Shown here piece after piece: positions 10,779-25,400 of a stretch of 64,000 bases of DNA. Source of the DNA: Crossaster papposus (lineage: Eukaryota; Echinodermata; Asteroidea; Velatida; Solasteridae); NCBI GenBank assembly GCA_037893245.1, contig JBAIAA010000433.1:1054001-1118000 (forward strand), given 5' to 3'. The notes under the pieces are model-generated. The model saw nothing but the letters and a program-made list of their open reading frames with translations, was not told where the DNA came from and did no database searches. The position numbers were made by a program, and so were the translations under genes. Every line of letters begins with the position of its first letter. Position 1 is the stretch's first letter.

Positions 10779-13700
10779 AGTGGAACCTATATGAATCAAA
10801 GATGGCGGCGCACTAAACTGTAGCGCGCCATTTTACGCACCATTTTAGAACAGCAAGTCCACCGCATTAATTTTTTTGAAGTGGTTACTGTATTTTAGGT
10901 ACATTTTCTTTGTTTTGAGTCGCCTTTTTCTCACCAAAGGCCCCAGTAAGTGCTATTAAAGGGTGCATGTGACTAAATCAGTGAAAATGACTGCGCGCGA
11001 GCTCATTAATATTTTGTGATCCCTCCGGTAATTTTGAATAAGAGGTCCCTGGGGCCTATACATTGGACTGATTGTAGAAATAATTGTGGAAATCAAGAAT
11101 TGGTGACCCGTGGCTTCCAACTCGGGGGATTTCGTTCACAGAAAAGACCAATACCAGGGTCTATTTCGCATAGAGGCGGGGGGCTACATTGATACCTGGG
11201 CCCAGAGCTGGGCCACCAGTTTAGGGGTGGTTTGTGTGGAGGGGAGTATAACAAATAATTCATTTGGTCAACCCCCATAAATTTGAAAAGAAAATGGTTC
11301 TAGGAGTCTTAATCTTTGATCTCCAGTTAAAAAAATATGGCCACTCTACTCATGAGCGTCACCAGGCGGCGCTCTTTCTTTCAATTTTTGTGTTAGTTAC
11401 AATGAGCGCCGTATTTAGTGTAGTGGAACCTATATGAATCAAAGATGGCGGCGCACTAAACTGTAGCGCACCATTTTACGCGCCATTTTAGAACAGCAAG
11501 TCCACCGCATTTAATTTGTTGAAGTGGTTACTGTATTTTAGGTAAATTTTCATTGTTTTGAGTCCCATTTTTCTCACCAAAGGCCCCAGTAAGTGCTATT
11601 AAATGAATCAAAGATGGCAGCGCACTAAACTGTAGCGCGCCATTTTACGCGCCATTTTAGAACAGCAAGTCCACCGCATTTAATGTTTTGAAGTGGTTAC
11701 AGTATTTTAGGTAAATTTTCATTGTTTTGAGTCCCCTTTTTCTCACCAAAGGCCCCAGTAAGTGCTATTAAATGAACCAAAATTGGCGGCGCACTAAACT
11801 GTAGAGCGCCATTTTACGCGCCATTTTAGAACAGCAAGTCCACCGCATTTAATTTGTTGAAGTGGTTACTGTATTTTAGGTAAATATTCATTGTTTTGAT
11901 ACCCATTTTTCTCACCAAAGGCCCCAGTAAGTGCTATTTAATGAATCAAAGATGGCGGCGCACTAAACTGTAGCGCGCCATTTTAGGCGCCATTTTAGAA
12001 CAGCAAGTCCACCGCATTTAATTGTTTGAAGTGGTTACTGTATTTTAGGTAAATTGTTATTGTTTTGAGTCCCATTTTTCTCACCAAAGGCCCCAGTAAG
12101 TGCTATTAAAGGGCGCATGTGACTAAATCAGTGAAAATGACTGCGCGCGAGCTCATTAATATTTTGTGATCCCTCCGGTAATTTTGAATAATAGGTCCCT
12201 GGGGCCTATACATTGGACTGATTGCAGAAATAATTGTGGAAATCAAGAATTGGTGACCCGTGGCTTCCAACTCGGCGAATTTCGTTCATAGAAAAGACCA
12301 ATACTAGGGTCTATTTCGCATAGAGGCGGGGGGCTACATTAATACCTGGGCCCAGAGCTGGGCCACAGGGGTGGTTTGTGTGGAGGGGAGTATAAACAAA
12401 AATTCTTTCGGTCAACCCCCATAAATTTGGAAAGAAAATTGTTCTAGGAGTCTTAATCTTTGATTTCCAGTCAAAAAAATATGGCCACTCTACTCATAAG
12501 CGTCACCAGGTGGCGCTCTTTCTTTCAATTTTTGTGTTAGTTACAATGAGCGCCGTATTTAGTGTAGTGGAACCTATATGAATCAAAGATGGCGGCGCAC
12601 TAAACTCTAGCGCGCCATTTTACGCGCCATTTTAGAACAGCAAGTCCACCGCATTTAATTATTTGAAGTGGTTACTGTATTTTAGGTAAATTTTCATTGT
12701 TTTGAGTCCCATTTTTCTCACCAAAGGCCCCAGTAAGCGGCTATTAAATGAACCAAAATTGGCGGCGCACTAAACTGTAGCGCGCCATTTTACGCGCCAT
12801 TTTAGAACAGCAAGTCCACCGCATTTAATTTTTTGAAGCGGTTACTGTATTTTAGGTAAATTTTCATTGTTTTGAGTCCCCTTTTTCTCACCAAAGGCCC
12901 CAGTAAGTGCTATTAAAGGGTGCATGTGACTAAATCAGTGAAAATGACTGCGCGCGAGCTCATTAATATTTTGTGATCCCTCCGGTAATTTTGAATAAGA
13001 GGTCCCTGGGGCCTATACATTGGACTGATTGTAGAAATAATTGTGGGAATCAAGAATTGGTGACCCGTGGCTTCCAACTCGGGGGATTTGGTTCACAGAA
13101 AAGACCAATACCAGGGTCTATTTCGCATAGAGGCGGGGGGCTACATTGATACCTGGGCCCAGAGCTGGGCCACCAGTTTAGGGGTGGTTTGTGTGGAGGG
13201 GAGTATAACAAATAATTCATTTGGTCAACCCCCATAAATTTGAAAAGAAAATGGTTGTAGGAGTCTTAATCTTTGATTTCCAGTCAAAAAAATATGGCCA
13301 CTCTACTCATGAGCGTCACCAGGTGGCGCTCTTTCTTTCAATTTTTGTGTTAGTTACAATGAGCGCCGTATTTAGTGTAGTGGAACCTATATGAATCAAA
13401 GATGGCGGCGCACTAAACTGTAGCGCACCATTTTACGCGCCATTTTAGAACAGCAAGTCCACCGCATTTAATTTGTTGAAGTGGTTACTGTATTTAAGGT
13501 AAATTTTCATTGTTTTGAGTCCCATTTTTCTCACCAAAGGCCCCAGTAAGTGCTATTAAATGAATCAAAGATGGCGGCGCACTAAACTGTAGCGCGCTAT
13601 TTTACGCGCCATTTTAGAACAGCAAGTCCACCGCATTTAATTTTTTGAAGTGGTTACAGTATTTTAGGTAAATTTTCATTGTTTTGAGTCCCCTTTTTCT

Positions 13701-14543
13701 CACCAAAGGCCCCAGTAAGTGCTATTAAATGAACCAAAATTGGCGGCGCACTAAACTGTATAGCGCCATTTTACGCGCCATTTTAGAACAGCAAGTCCAC
13801 CGCATTTAATTTGTTGAAGTGGTTACTGTATTTTAGGTAAATATTCATTGTTTTGATTCCCATTTTTCTCACCAAAGGCCCCAGTAAGTGCTATTCAATG
13901 AATCAAAGATGGCGGCGCACTAAACTGTAGCGCGCCATTTTACGCGCCATTTTAGAACAGCAAGTCCACCGCATTAATTTGTTTGAAGTGGTTACTGTAT
14001 TTTAGGTAAATTTTCATTGTTTTGAGTTCCCTTTTTTCTCACCAAAGGCCCCAGTAAGTGCTATTAAAGGGTGCATGTGACTAAATCAGTGAAAATGACT
14101 GCGCGCGAGCTCATTAATATTTTGTGATCCCTCCGGTAATTTTGAATAAGAGGTCCCTGGGGCTTATACAGTGGACTGATTGTAGAAATAATTGTGGAAA
14201 TCAAGAATTGGTGACCCGTGGCTTCCAACTCGGGGGATTTTGTTCACAGAAAAGACCAATACCAGGGTCTATTTCGCATAGAGGCGGGGGGCTACATTGA
14301 TACCTAGGCCCAGAGCCGGGCAAACAGTTTAGGGGTGGTTTGTGTGGAGGGGAGTATAAACAAAAATTCATTTGGTCAACCCCCATAAATTTGAGAAGAA
14401 AATTGTTCTAGGAGTCTTAATCTTTAATTTCCAGTCAACAAAATATGGCCACTCTACTCATGAGCGTCACCAGGCGGCGCTCTTTCTTTCAATTTTTGTG
14501 TTAGTTACAATGAGCGCCGTACTTAGTGTATAGTGGAACCTAT
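10779..14543 (+). repeat. A/B macrosatellite, left segment 5 (B13-B16)
   Basis: B modules start at 10960 (beta), 12110 (alpha), 12917 (beta) and 14068 (beta), with four, two and four A modules between them. The segment is a mosaic of earlier blocks. About 10960-12580 matches 6631-8250. About 13390-13960 matches 8250-8820, including the odd GTAGCGCGCTATTTTACG and CTGTATAGCGCC variants. About 12590-12760 matches 5495-5660, including ATTATTTGAAGTGG. These distant matches show repeated unequal exchange. Confidence 0.9.
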
Positions 14544-17500
14544 ATGAATCAAAGATGGCGGCGCACTAAACTGTAGCGCGCCATTTTACGCGCCATTTTA
14601 GAACAGCAAGTCCACCTTATTTAATTTGTTGAAGTGGTTACTGTATTTTAGGTAAATTTTCATTGTTTTGAGTCCCATTTTTCTGACCAAAGGCCCCAGT
14701 AAGTGCTATTAAATGAATCAAAGATGGCGGCGCACTAAACTGTAGCGCGCCATTTTACGCGCCATTTTAGAACAGCAAGTCCACCGCATTTATTTTTTTA
14801 AAGTGGTTACTGTATTTTAGGTAAATTTTCATTGTTTTGAGTCCCCTTTTTCTCACCAAAGGCCCCAGTAAGTGCTATTAAAGGGTGCATGTGACTAAAT
14901 CAGTGCAAATGACTGCGCGCGAGCTCATTAATATTTTGTGATCCCTCCGGTAATTTTGAATAAGAGGTCCCTGGGGCCTATACATTGGACTGATTGTAGA
15001 AATAATTGTGGAAATCAAGAATTGGTGACCCGTGGCTTCCAACTCGGGGGATTTCGTTCACAGAAAAGACCAATACCAGGGTCTATTTCGCATAGAGGCG
15101 GGGGGCTACATTAATACCTGGGCCCAGAGCTGGGCCACAGGGGTGGTTTGTGTGGAGAGGAGTTTAAACAAAAATTATTTCGGTCAACCCCCATAAATTT
15201 GAAAAGAAAATTGTTCTAGGAGTCTTAATCTTTGATTTCCAGTCAAAAAAATATGGCCACTCTACTCATGAGCGTCACCAGGCGGCGCTCTTTCTTTCAA
15301 TTTTTGTGTTGGTTACAATGAGCGCCGTATTTAGTTTAGTGGAACCTATACGAATCAAAGATGGCGGCGCACTAAACTGTAGCGCGCCATTTTACGCGCC
15401 ATTTTAGAACAGCAAGTCCACCGCATTTATTTTTTTGAAGTGGTTACTGTATTTTAGGTAAATTTTCATTGTTTTGAGTCCCCTTTTTCTCACCAAAGGC
15501 CCCAGTAAGTGCTATTAAAGGGTGCATGTGACTAAATCAGTGAAAATGACTGCGCGCGAGCTCATTAATATTTTGTGATCCCTCCGGTAATTTTGAATAA
15601 GAGGTCCCTGGGGCTTATACATTGGACTGATTGTAGAAATAATTGTGGAAATCAAGAATTGGTGACCCGTGGCTTCCAACTCGGGGGATTTTGTTCACAG
15701 AAAAGACCAATACCAGGGTCTATTTCGCATAGAGGCGGGGGCTACATTGATACCTGGGCCCAGAGCCGGGCCAACAGTTTAGGGGTGGTTTGTGTGGAGG
15801 GGAGTATAAAAAAAAATTCATTTGGTCAACCCCCATAAATTTGAAAAGAAAATTGTTCTAGGAGTCTTAATCTTTGATTTCCAGTCAACAAAATATGGCC
15901 ACTCTACTCTTGAGCGTCACCAGGCGGCGCTCTTTCTTTCAATGTTTGTGTTAGTTACAATGAGCGCCGTATTTAGTGTAGTGGAACCTATATGAATCAA
16001 AGATGGCGGCGCACTAAACTGTAGCGCGCCATTTTACGCGCCATTTTAGAACAGCAAGTCCACCTTATTTAATTTGTTGAAGTGGTTACTGTATTTTAGG
16101 TAAATTTTCATTGTTTTGAGTCCCATTTTTCTGACCAAAGGCCCCAGTAAGTGCTATTAAATGAATCAAAGATGGCGGCGCACTAAACTGTAGCGCGCCA
16201 TTTTACGCGCCATTTTAGAACAGCAAGTCCACCGCATTTATTTTTTTAAAGTGGTTACTGTATTTTAGGTAAATTTTCATTGTTTTGAGTCCCCTTTTTC
16301 TCACCAAAGGCCCCAGTAAGTGCTATTAAAGGGTGCATGTGACTAAATCAGTGCAAATGACTGCGCGCGAGCTCATTAATATTTTGTGATCCCTCCGGTA
16401 ATTTTGAATAAGAGGTCCCTGGGGCCTATACATTGGACTGATTGTAGAAATAATTGTGGAAATCAAGAATTGGTGACCCGTGGCTTCCAACTCGGGGGAT
16501 TTCGTTCACAGAAAAGACCAATACCAGGGTCTATTTCGCATAGAGGCGGGGGGCTACATTAATACCTGGGCCCAGAGCTGCGCCACAGGGGTGGTTTGTG
16601 TGGAGAGGAGTTTAAACAAAAATTATTTCGGTCAACCCCCATAAATTTGAAAAGAAAATTGTTCTAGGAGTCTTAATCTTTGATTTCCAGTCAAAAAAAT
16701 ATGGCCACTCTACTCATGAGCGTCACCAGGCGGCGCTCTTTCTTTCAATTTTTGTGTTGGTTACAATGAGCGCCGTATTTAGTTTAGTGGAACCTATACG
16801 AATCAAAGATGGCGGCGCACTAAACTGTAGCGCGCCATTTTACGCGCCATTTTAGAACAGCAAGTCCACCGCATTTATTTTTTTGAAGTGGTTACTGTAT
16901 TTTAGGTAAATTTTCATTGTTTTGAGTCCCCTTTTTCTCACCAAAGGCCCCAGTAAGTGCTATTAAAGGGTGCATGTGACTAAATCAGTGAAAATGACTG
17001 CGCGCGAGCTCATTAATATTTTGTGATCCCTCCGGTAATTTTGAATAAGAGGTCCCTGGGGCTTATACATTGGACTGATTGTAGAAATAATTGTGGAAAT
17101 CAAGAATTGGTGACCCGTGGCTTCCAACTCGGGGGATTTTGTTCACAGAAAAGACCAATACCAGGGTCTATTTCGCATAGAGGCGGGGGCTACATTGATA
17201 CCTGGGCCCAGAGCCGGGCCAACAGTTTAGGGGTGGTTTGTGTGGAGGGGAGTATAAAAAAAAATTCATTTGGTCAACCCCCATAAATTTGAAAAGAAAA
17301 TTGTTCTAGGAGTCTTAATCTTTGATTTCCAGTCAACAAAATATGGCCACTCTACTCTTGAGCGTCACCAGGCAGCGCTCTTTCTTTCAATGTTTGTGTT
17401 AGTTACAATGAGCGCCGTATTTAGTGTAGTGGAACCTATATGAATCAAAGATGGCGGCGCACTAAACTGTAGCGCGCCATTTTACGTGCCATTTTAGAAC

Positions 17501-20500
17501 AGCAAGTCCACCGCATTTAATTTGTTGAAGTGGTTACTGTATTTTAGGTAAGTTTTCATTGTTTTGAGTCCCATTTTTCTGACCAAAGGCCCCAGTAAGT
17601 GCTATTAAATGAATCAAAGATGGCGGCGCACTAAACTGTAGCGCGCCATTTTACGCGCCATTTTAGAACAGCAAGTCCACCGCATTCATTTGTTTGAAGT
17701 GGTTACTGTATTTTAGGTAAATATTCATTGTTTTGAGTCCCATTTTTCTGACCAAAGGCCCCAGTAAGTGCTATTAAATGAATCAAAGATGGCGGCGCAC
17801 TAAACTGTAGCGCGCCATTTTACGCGCCATTTTAGAACAGCAAGTCCACCGCATTTATTTTTTTAAAGTGGTTACTGTATTTTAGGTAGATTTTCATTGT
17901 TTTGAGTCCCCTTTTTCTCACCAAAGGCCCAAGTAAGTGCTATTAAAGGGTGCATGTGACTAAATCAGTGCAAATGACTGCGCGCGATCTCATTAATATT
18001 TTGTGATCCCTCCGGTAATTTTGAATAAGAGGTCCCTGGGGCCTATACATTGGACTGATTGTAGAAATAATTGTGGAAATCAAGAATTGGTGACCCGTGG
18101 CTTTCAACTCGGGGGATTTCGTTCACAGAAAAGACCAATACCAGGGTCTATTTCGCATAGAGGCGGGGGGCTACATTAATACCTGGGCCGAGAGCTGGGC
18201 CACAGGGGTGGTTTGTGTGGAGAGGAGTTTAAACAAAAATTATTTCGGTCAACCCCCATAAATTTGAAAAGAAAATTGTTCTAGGAGTCTTAATCTTTGA
18301 TTTCCAGTCAAAAAAATATGGCCACTCTACTCATGAGCGTCACCAGGCGGCGCTCTTTCTTTCAATTTTTGTGTTGGTTACAATGAGCGCCGTATTTAGT
18401 ATAGTGGAACCTATACGAATCAAAGATGGCGGCGCACTAAACTGTAGCGCGCCATTTTACGCGCCATTTTAGAACAGCAAGTCCACCGCATTTATTTTTT
18501 TGAAGTGGTTACTGTATTTTAGGTAAATTTTCATTGTTTTGAGTCCCCTTTTTCTCACCAAAGGCCCCAGTAAGTGCTATTAAAGGGTGCATGTGACTAA
18601 ATCAGTGAAAATGACTGCGCGCGAGCTCATTAATATTTTGTGATCCCTCTGGTAATTTTGAATAAGAGGTCCCTGGGGCTTATACATTGGACTGATTGTA
18701 GAAATAACTGTGGAAATCAAGAATTGGTGACCCGTGGCTTCCAACTCGGGGGATTTTGTTCACAGAAAAGACCAATACCAGGGTCTATTTCGCATAGAGG
18801 CGGGGGGCTACATTGATACCTGGGCCCAGAGCTGGGCCACCAGTTTAGGGGTGGTTTGTGTGGAGAGGAGTATAAAAAAAAATTCATTTGGTCAACCCCC
18901 ATAAATTTGAAAAGAAAATTGTTCTAGGAGTCTTAATCTTTGATTTCCAGTCAACAAAATATGGCCACTCTACTCATGAGCGTCACCAGGCGGCGCTCTT
19001 TCTTTCAATGTTTGTGTTAGTTACAATGAGCGCCGTATTTAGTGTAGTGGAACCTATATGAATCAAAGATGGCGGCGCACTAAACTGTAGCGCGCCATTT
19101 TACGCGCCATTTTAGAACAGCAAGTCCACCGCATTTAATTTGTTGAAGTGGTTACTGTATTTTAGGTAAGTTTTCATTGTTTTGAGTCCCATTTTTCTGA
19201 CCAAAGGCCCCAGTAAGTGCTATTAAATGAATCAAAGATGGCGGCGCACTAAACTGTAGCGCGCCATTTTACGCGCCATTTTAGAACAGCAAGTCCACCG
19301 CATTTAATTTTTTGAAGTGGTTACTGTATTTTAGGTAAATTGTCATTGTTTTGAGTCCCATTTTTCTCACCAAAGGCCCCAGTAAGTGCTATTAAAGGGT
19401 GCATGTGACTAAATCAGTGAAAATGACTGCGCGCGAGCTCATTAATATTTTGTGATCCCTCCGGTAATTTTGAATAAGAGGTCCCTGGGGCCTATACATT
19501 GGACTGATTGTAGAAATAATTGTGGAAATCAAGAATTGGTGACCCGTGGCTTTCAACTCGGGGGATTTCGTTCACAGAAAAGACCTATACCAGGGTCTAT
19601 TTCGCATAGAGGCGGGGGGCTACATTAATACCTGGGCCGAGAGCTGGGCCACAGGGGTGGTTTGTGTGGAGAGGAGTTTAAACAAAAATTATTTCGGTCA
19701 ACCCCCATAAATTTGAAAAGAAAATTGTTCTAGGAGTCTTAATCTTTGATTTCCAGTCAAAAAAATATGGCCACTCTACTCATGAGCGTCACCAGGCGGC
19801 GCTCTTTCTTTCAATTTTTGTGTTGGTTACAATGAGCGCCGTATTTAGTATAGTGGAACCTATACGAATCAAAGATGGCGGCGCACTAAACTGTAGCGCG
19901 CCATTTTACGCGCCATTTTAGAACAGCAAGTCCACCGCATTTATTTTTTTGAAGTGGTTACTGTATTTTAGGTAAATTTTCATTGTTTTGAGTCCCCTTT
20001 TTCTCACCAAAGGCCCCAGTAAGTGCTATTAAAGGGTGCATGTGACTAAATCAGTGAAAATGACTGCGCGCGAGCTCATTAATATTTTGTGATCCCTCCG
20101 GTAATTTTGAATAAGAGGTCCCTGGGGCTTATACATTGGACTGATTGTAGAAATAACTGTGGAAATCAAGAATTGGTGACCCGTGGCTTCCAACTCGGGG
20201 GATTTTGTTCACAGAAAAGACCAATACCAGGGTCTATTTCGCATAGAGGCGGGGGGCTACATTGATACCTGGGCCCAGAGCCGGGCCAACAGTTTAGGGG
20301 TGGTTTGTGTGGAGGGGAGTATAATTTTTTTTTTATTTGGTCAACCCCCATAAATTTGAAAAGAAAATTGTTCTAGGAGTCTTAATCTTTGATTTCCAGT
20401 CAACAAAATATGGCCACTCTACTCATGAGCGTCACCAGGCGGCGCTCTTTCTTTCAATTTTTGTGTTAGTTACAATGAGCGCCGTATTTAGTGTAGTGGA

Positions 20501-22310
20501 ACCTATATGAATCAAAGATGGCGGCGCACTAAACTGTAGCGCGCCATTTTACGCGCCATTTTAGAACAGCAAGTCCACCGCATTTAATTTTTTGAAGTGG
20601 TTAGTGTATTTTAGGTAAATTTTAATTGTTTTGAGTCCCATTTTTTTCACCAAAGGCCCCAGTAAGTGATATTAAAGGGTGCATGTGACTAAATCAGTGA
20701 AAATGACTGCGCGCGAGCTCATTAATATTTTGTGATCCCTCCGGTAATTTTGAATAAGAGGTCCCTGGGGCCTATACATTGGACTGATTGTAGAAATAAT
20801 TGTGGAAATCAAGAATTGGTGACCCGTGGCTTCCAACTCGGGGGATTTCGTTCACAGAAAAGACCAATACCAGGGTCTATTTCGCATAGAGGCGGGGGGC
20901 TACATTATACCTGGGCCCAGAGCTGGGCCACAGGGGTGGTTTGTGTGGAGGGGAGTATAAACAAAAATTATTTCGGTCAACCCCCATAAATTTGAAAAGA
21001 AAATTGTTCTAGGAGTCTTAATCTTTGATTTCCAGTCAAACAAATATGGCCACTCTACTCATGAGCGTCACCAGGCGACGCTCTTTCTTTCAATTTTTGT
21101 GTTGGCTACAATGAGCGCCGTATTTAGTTTAGTGGAACCTATATGAATCAAAGATGGCGGCGCACTAAACTGTAGCGCGCCATTTTACGCGCCATTTTAG
21201 AACAGCAAGTCCACCGCATTTATTTTTTTGAAGTGGTTACTGTATTTTAGGTAAATTTTCATTGTTTTGAGTCCCCTTTTTCTCACCAAAGGCCCCAGTA
21301 AGTGCTATTAAAGGGTGCATGTGACTAAATCAGTGAAAATGACTGCGCGCGAGCTCATTAATATTTTGTGATCCTTCCGGTAACTTTGAATAAGAGGTCC
21401 CTGGGGCTTATACATTGGACTGATTGTAGAAATAATTGTGGAAATCAAGAATTGGTGACCCGTGGCTTCCAACTCGGGGGATTTTGTTCACAGAAAAGAC
21501 CAATACCAGGGTCTATTTCGCATAGAGGCGGGGGGCTACATTGATACCTGGGCCCAGAGCCGGGCCAACAGTTTAGGGGTGGTTTGTGTTGAGGGAGTAT
21601 AAACAAAATTCATTTGGTCAACCCCCATCAATTTGAAAAGAAAATTGTTCTAGGAGTCTTAATCTTTGATTTCCAGTCAACAAAATATGGCCACTCTACT
21701 CATGAGCGTCACCAGGCGGCGCTCTTTCTTTCAATTTTTGTGTTAGTTACAATGAGCGCCGTATTTTGTGTAGTGGAACCTATATGAATCAAAGATGGCG
21801 GCGCACTAAACTGTAGCGCGCCATTTTACGCGCCATTTTAGAACAGCAAGTCCACTGCATTTAATTTTTTGAAGTGGTTACTGTATTTTAGGTAAATTTT
21901 CATTGTTTTGAGTCCCATTTTTCTGACCAAAGGCCCCAGTAAGTGCTATTAAATGAATCAAAGATGGCGGCGCACTAAACTGTAGCGCGCCATTTCACGC
22001 GCCATTTTAGAACAGGAAGTCCACCGCATTAAATTTTTTGAAGTGGTTACTGTATTTTAGGTAAATTTTCATTGTTTTGAGTCCCATTTTTCTCACCAAA
22101 GGCCCCAGTAAGTGCTATTAAAGGGTGCATGTGACTAAATCAGTGAAAATGACTGCGCGCGAGCTCATTAATATTTTGTGATCCCTCCGGTAATTTTGAA
22201 TAAGAGGTCCCTGGGGCCTATACATTGGACTGATTGTAGAAAATTGGTGACCCGTGGCTTCCAACTCGGGAGATTTCGTTCACAGAAAAGACCAATACCA
22301 GGGTCTATTT
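14544..22310 (+). repeat. 1448-bp dimeric higher-order repeat (B17-B27)
   Basis: A higher-order unit A-A-B(alpha)-A-B(beta) of 1448-1449 bp starts at 14544, 15992, 17440, 19058 and 20507. The third copy has one extra A (+169 bp) and the fifth lacks one. B starts are 14882, 15519, 16330, 16967, 17947, 18584, 19396, 20033, 20676, 21312 and 22122, alternating alpha and beta without exception. Copies 1 and 2 are nearly identical, sharing variants such as CCACCTTATTTAATTTG and GAGAGGAGTTTAAAC. B24 has an unusual TATAATTTTTTTTTT stretch near 20320. B27 has an 18-bp loss near 22240 and is split at 22310 by the 10.3-kb insertion. Confidence 0.93.
22305..22310. other. CTATTT, left flank of the 10.3-kb insertion
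   Basis: The B module reads GGGTCTATTT here and then departs from array sequence. CTATTT recurs at 32344-32349, between the two inserted elements, and at 32613-32618, where the B module continues as CTATTTCGCATAGAGG. Removing one CTATTT and everything between restores an uninterrupted B module. It may be a 6-bp target duplication, or the tail of a rolling-circle element that happens to match the target. Confidence 0.75.
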
Positions 22311-22409
22311 GCATCGCTGCGACGTAGCGGTCGGAAGATCCACATTCACTTTGTAAATTTGATCAATATGAGCAAGACGTACATGTAGCCTACGCTGATG
22401 TATACCCGG

Positions 22410-22451
22410 CCCGTTGACCAGCCAATTACTAGGTCGGCTGGCCATAACGGG
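22410..22451. repeat. Imperfect inverted repeat near left end of the element
   Basis: CCCGTT-GA-CCAGCC at 22410-22423 is complementary to GGCTGG-CCAT-AACGGG at 22436-22451, giving 12 paired bases interrupted by small internal loops, with a 12-base apical loop. It lies 100 bp inside the element. It could be a structural signal of the mobile element or a chance hairpin. Confidence 0.5.
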
Positions 22452-22452
22452 T

Positions 22453-25400
22453 GCCTAAACGGAGGACTTCGATCCTAATGGTGGGGAATTGTGCAGGTTT
22501 GCGATTCCGATGGAGGTAGAGCCTGGTTTGGTGTTCGTTTTAGGAAACAAGGTAGGAGATATCTAAATCTTTGCCGGTGGTCGAACATGACACTGCTAAG
22601 GAGGTACAATTGTATGGAGCAGCCATGTCATTTTGTCAATGTGAAATTTGATTATGGTTATTCGGCTGCGGAAGGTCAAAATAAGAATTTGGGCAAGTTC
22701 TTGTTTAAAATTCGTTCTTTTGAATACCATTTGTGTGTTTCCACATATACCATGTAGGAATTCCTCAATGTATATACGTACGTTGAGGCTGACAGGGTCA
22801 GCGCGACGGGCGTGGTACATTAGGTAGGCGTACGCAGTCTTTGTATTGTACAAAGCTATTGTACAACGCTATTGCACAAAGCTATATTGTACTTTGGATA
22901 ATAGCACGCGCTCAAGCATGCACGACACGACACTGCGAGAAGAAGATGGCCTCGCATTCCTGCGGAATTTTCACGAAGGCGTGGGTATTGTCCAAAGGTA
23001 TGTGGATATGGGAATTTGGTTATTTATAAGTAGGCCTATGTCGGACCGGGTTTTATCATGGTTCTTATAGTAGTACTCTTTAGTAAAGAAAATGCCGGTC
23101 CGGTTATCAGAGTATACCAAATCTATGAGTAATGCAAGGGTGTCTAAAATAAAGAAGACGTAAGGTGGCTTTCAAAATGCAAAGCATGTACATGTACATT
23201 TTATTTGTAATCCTTAGCGTCGCCGTGAGTATATTAGTGGTAGCTTTGGCACAGTATAGTACGGCTATTACGTATGTTCGGCTTTCCTGACAATTCTGAG
23301 ATTTGAGGAAGTAAGGCCTACGGCAGTTAAACCCAGCAGGTTTAGTAAACCCTTCCTGGTTATGGGTATATGATTAACGGTTGTTCTCCTTTGTTTCACA
23401 GTTATTGATTTGTTCTTTACAAATATGATTCACGTTCATATCTTCGTGACCATTGTGCATAAAAAGGAAGCTTGATCCCCAATAGGTTGATCGAAATAAT
23501 GAATTTGGCAAACCTTTGGGCAAATTTGCGGAGAATAGCTGTGAAAAGGCATATAGAAAATGTTCAAGCTCTAAGGCCACCGTAGCGCCAGCTTATGCAA
23601 TTATGTTAGTGGAACTTCATGGGCATTAGCGGATGTTTCATATCAGATGCGGCGAATGAGTCCGTAGGTAGCCAAGTGACTACCAGGTGAGGGGTTGGGT
23701 TTTTTTCCAAACTTTGTCTAAATTCAGAATGAGTGGTTTATCTCAGAGGAAAACTTTGTAGTCCTATATAAGGACATATGTCAGACCTTTTCTGAAATTT
23801 AAAATATTATCACTGGTGGCTGTAAAGGCAGTTCACCGTGAATATGGGTATGCTGGTAGCAAGAGGTAGGATGGACAAGGTTAGAACGATGGATTTATCC
23901 CTCTGTGATTTAACAGACACATCACCGTTTATGTATTTCACGTTTCTCTTGATTTAATCCCATTTGTACAGGACATGTGACGACTAGTATGGCAGGGGTC
24001 TGGTGAAGCAGAATCTTCATTACCAGAGGCACTAACACAATGGAGGAGGTCCTTGGAGCGATAGAGGGGAAAAGCTTTGCCCTGGGTCTCCAAGGTTTAG
24101 GAGTGATAATAGGCCCCTAGAAAGGGTATTTATAGTTAGTCCCTGAAATTGGTTTATGTTTGGCACAGCCCAGGCGATCAGACCTTGATTGTTATGGGAG
24201 TGTGTGTACAAGGCGGTGAAGCCCCACGGCAAAGCCACAGGGCATGAGATGGCAAGTTGTATGGTGTTAACCTGCAAACAGGAATGAGAGGGTGGTGAAG
24301 TAAATACGTGCATATTTACTTTAACATTCCGTTCATGATAGCAAAAATTCACCAAAGAAATAGACTGGGAAACGGTGAACTAATGCGTTTGGCTATCGGT
24401 TGCAATCAAAGTTCAATATTTTAACTGAAGACAGAGGCCGCTTTTGCGCTGCCTTGCAATAGCACATTCCATCTGTTGAATTATATTTACTCTTTTGAAG
24501 CATGTGGCTCAATGTATTCCAAGCGAGAATGGAGAAAATTCGCACTTGTGGACTGGGAACAACCATGCCTCCTCATGCGTTGATGTTAAACAATATTGTA
24601 TAGAGTAAGTTTAGCCAAGATATAGATATTAATCAAGGATTATACACAAAGGTAGTATATCTTGGTGAGAGGAAGTTCCCAAACGGTGTTGGTGGAAAGT
24701 ACAGTAGGCATGTACGATGGGAACATGATGTACAGTAAAAGGCAACTGTATAGGTCTAAGGAGAATATATTAATTTTCAGTTGTGGTTGCACTTGCAGGA
24801 TTTGGTTGCTCTAGATGACCATAGTCTTGGCGGAGTGTAACAATGAACAGAAGATAAGGGTCAGACTCAAGTGTGGTCTCTCGGCGGGGTTGGGCGCCCC
24901 GATGTTGGCAAATATTACCCAGAAAATGGTGTCTGGTAAATAGTTGGTAATTGCCCTTAAAGTGATAATGATAAATGTAACGCTTGGCTCACAACGAAAT
25001 ATGTGAAAGTGATGTCTGTGAAAGGACTGCAACCAAGTATCTGGGAACAATTTTCTATTTACAAATTGTATGTGCATATCAGACAACAAATTTCGGAGTC
25101 TGGCGATTTATATGACATTGTGGTCAATTCCTTGGAAGAGTATTACTGAAAGTGGACAATTGTTGCTGTCTAATAAACGGCAAGCATTACAGCAATGGAC
25201 ACTGAGCGTCAAAATCGGAAGGGGTTTTTGATCTTTTGCTGGAGTAGACGTGCTGTACCTATATGATATGGGAAATAGTAGTGAAATGGTGGGAGGAAAC
25301 AAACACAGGCCCCGCATACAAATTGTTTGGCTAAAATAAGGTCTTCAGAAAGACTAGTCATATCCTAAACAACGAGTTATTTCGATTGAATATTTTCTGG

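Noticed and set aside
321-18902. Recurrent 61-codon minus-strand frames starting ATGGGGGTTGACC in left-half B modules
   Set aside because: They track the repeat unit exactly, are broken by indels in other B copies, and resemble no protein family; homogenisation explains their conservation.
24880-24910. Possible LTR-retrotransposon primer-binding site (GGGGCGCCCAACC on minus strand)
   Set aside because: Only about nine bases resemble a lysine-tRNA site, and there is no LTR, gag or pol sequence nearby.
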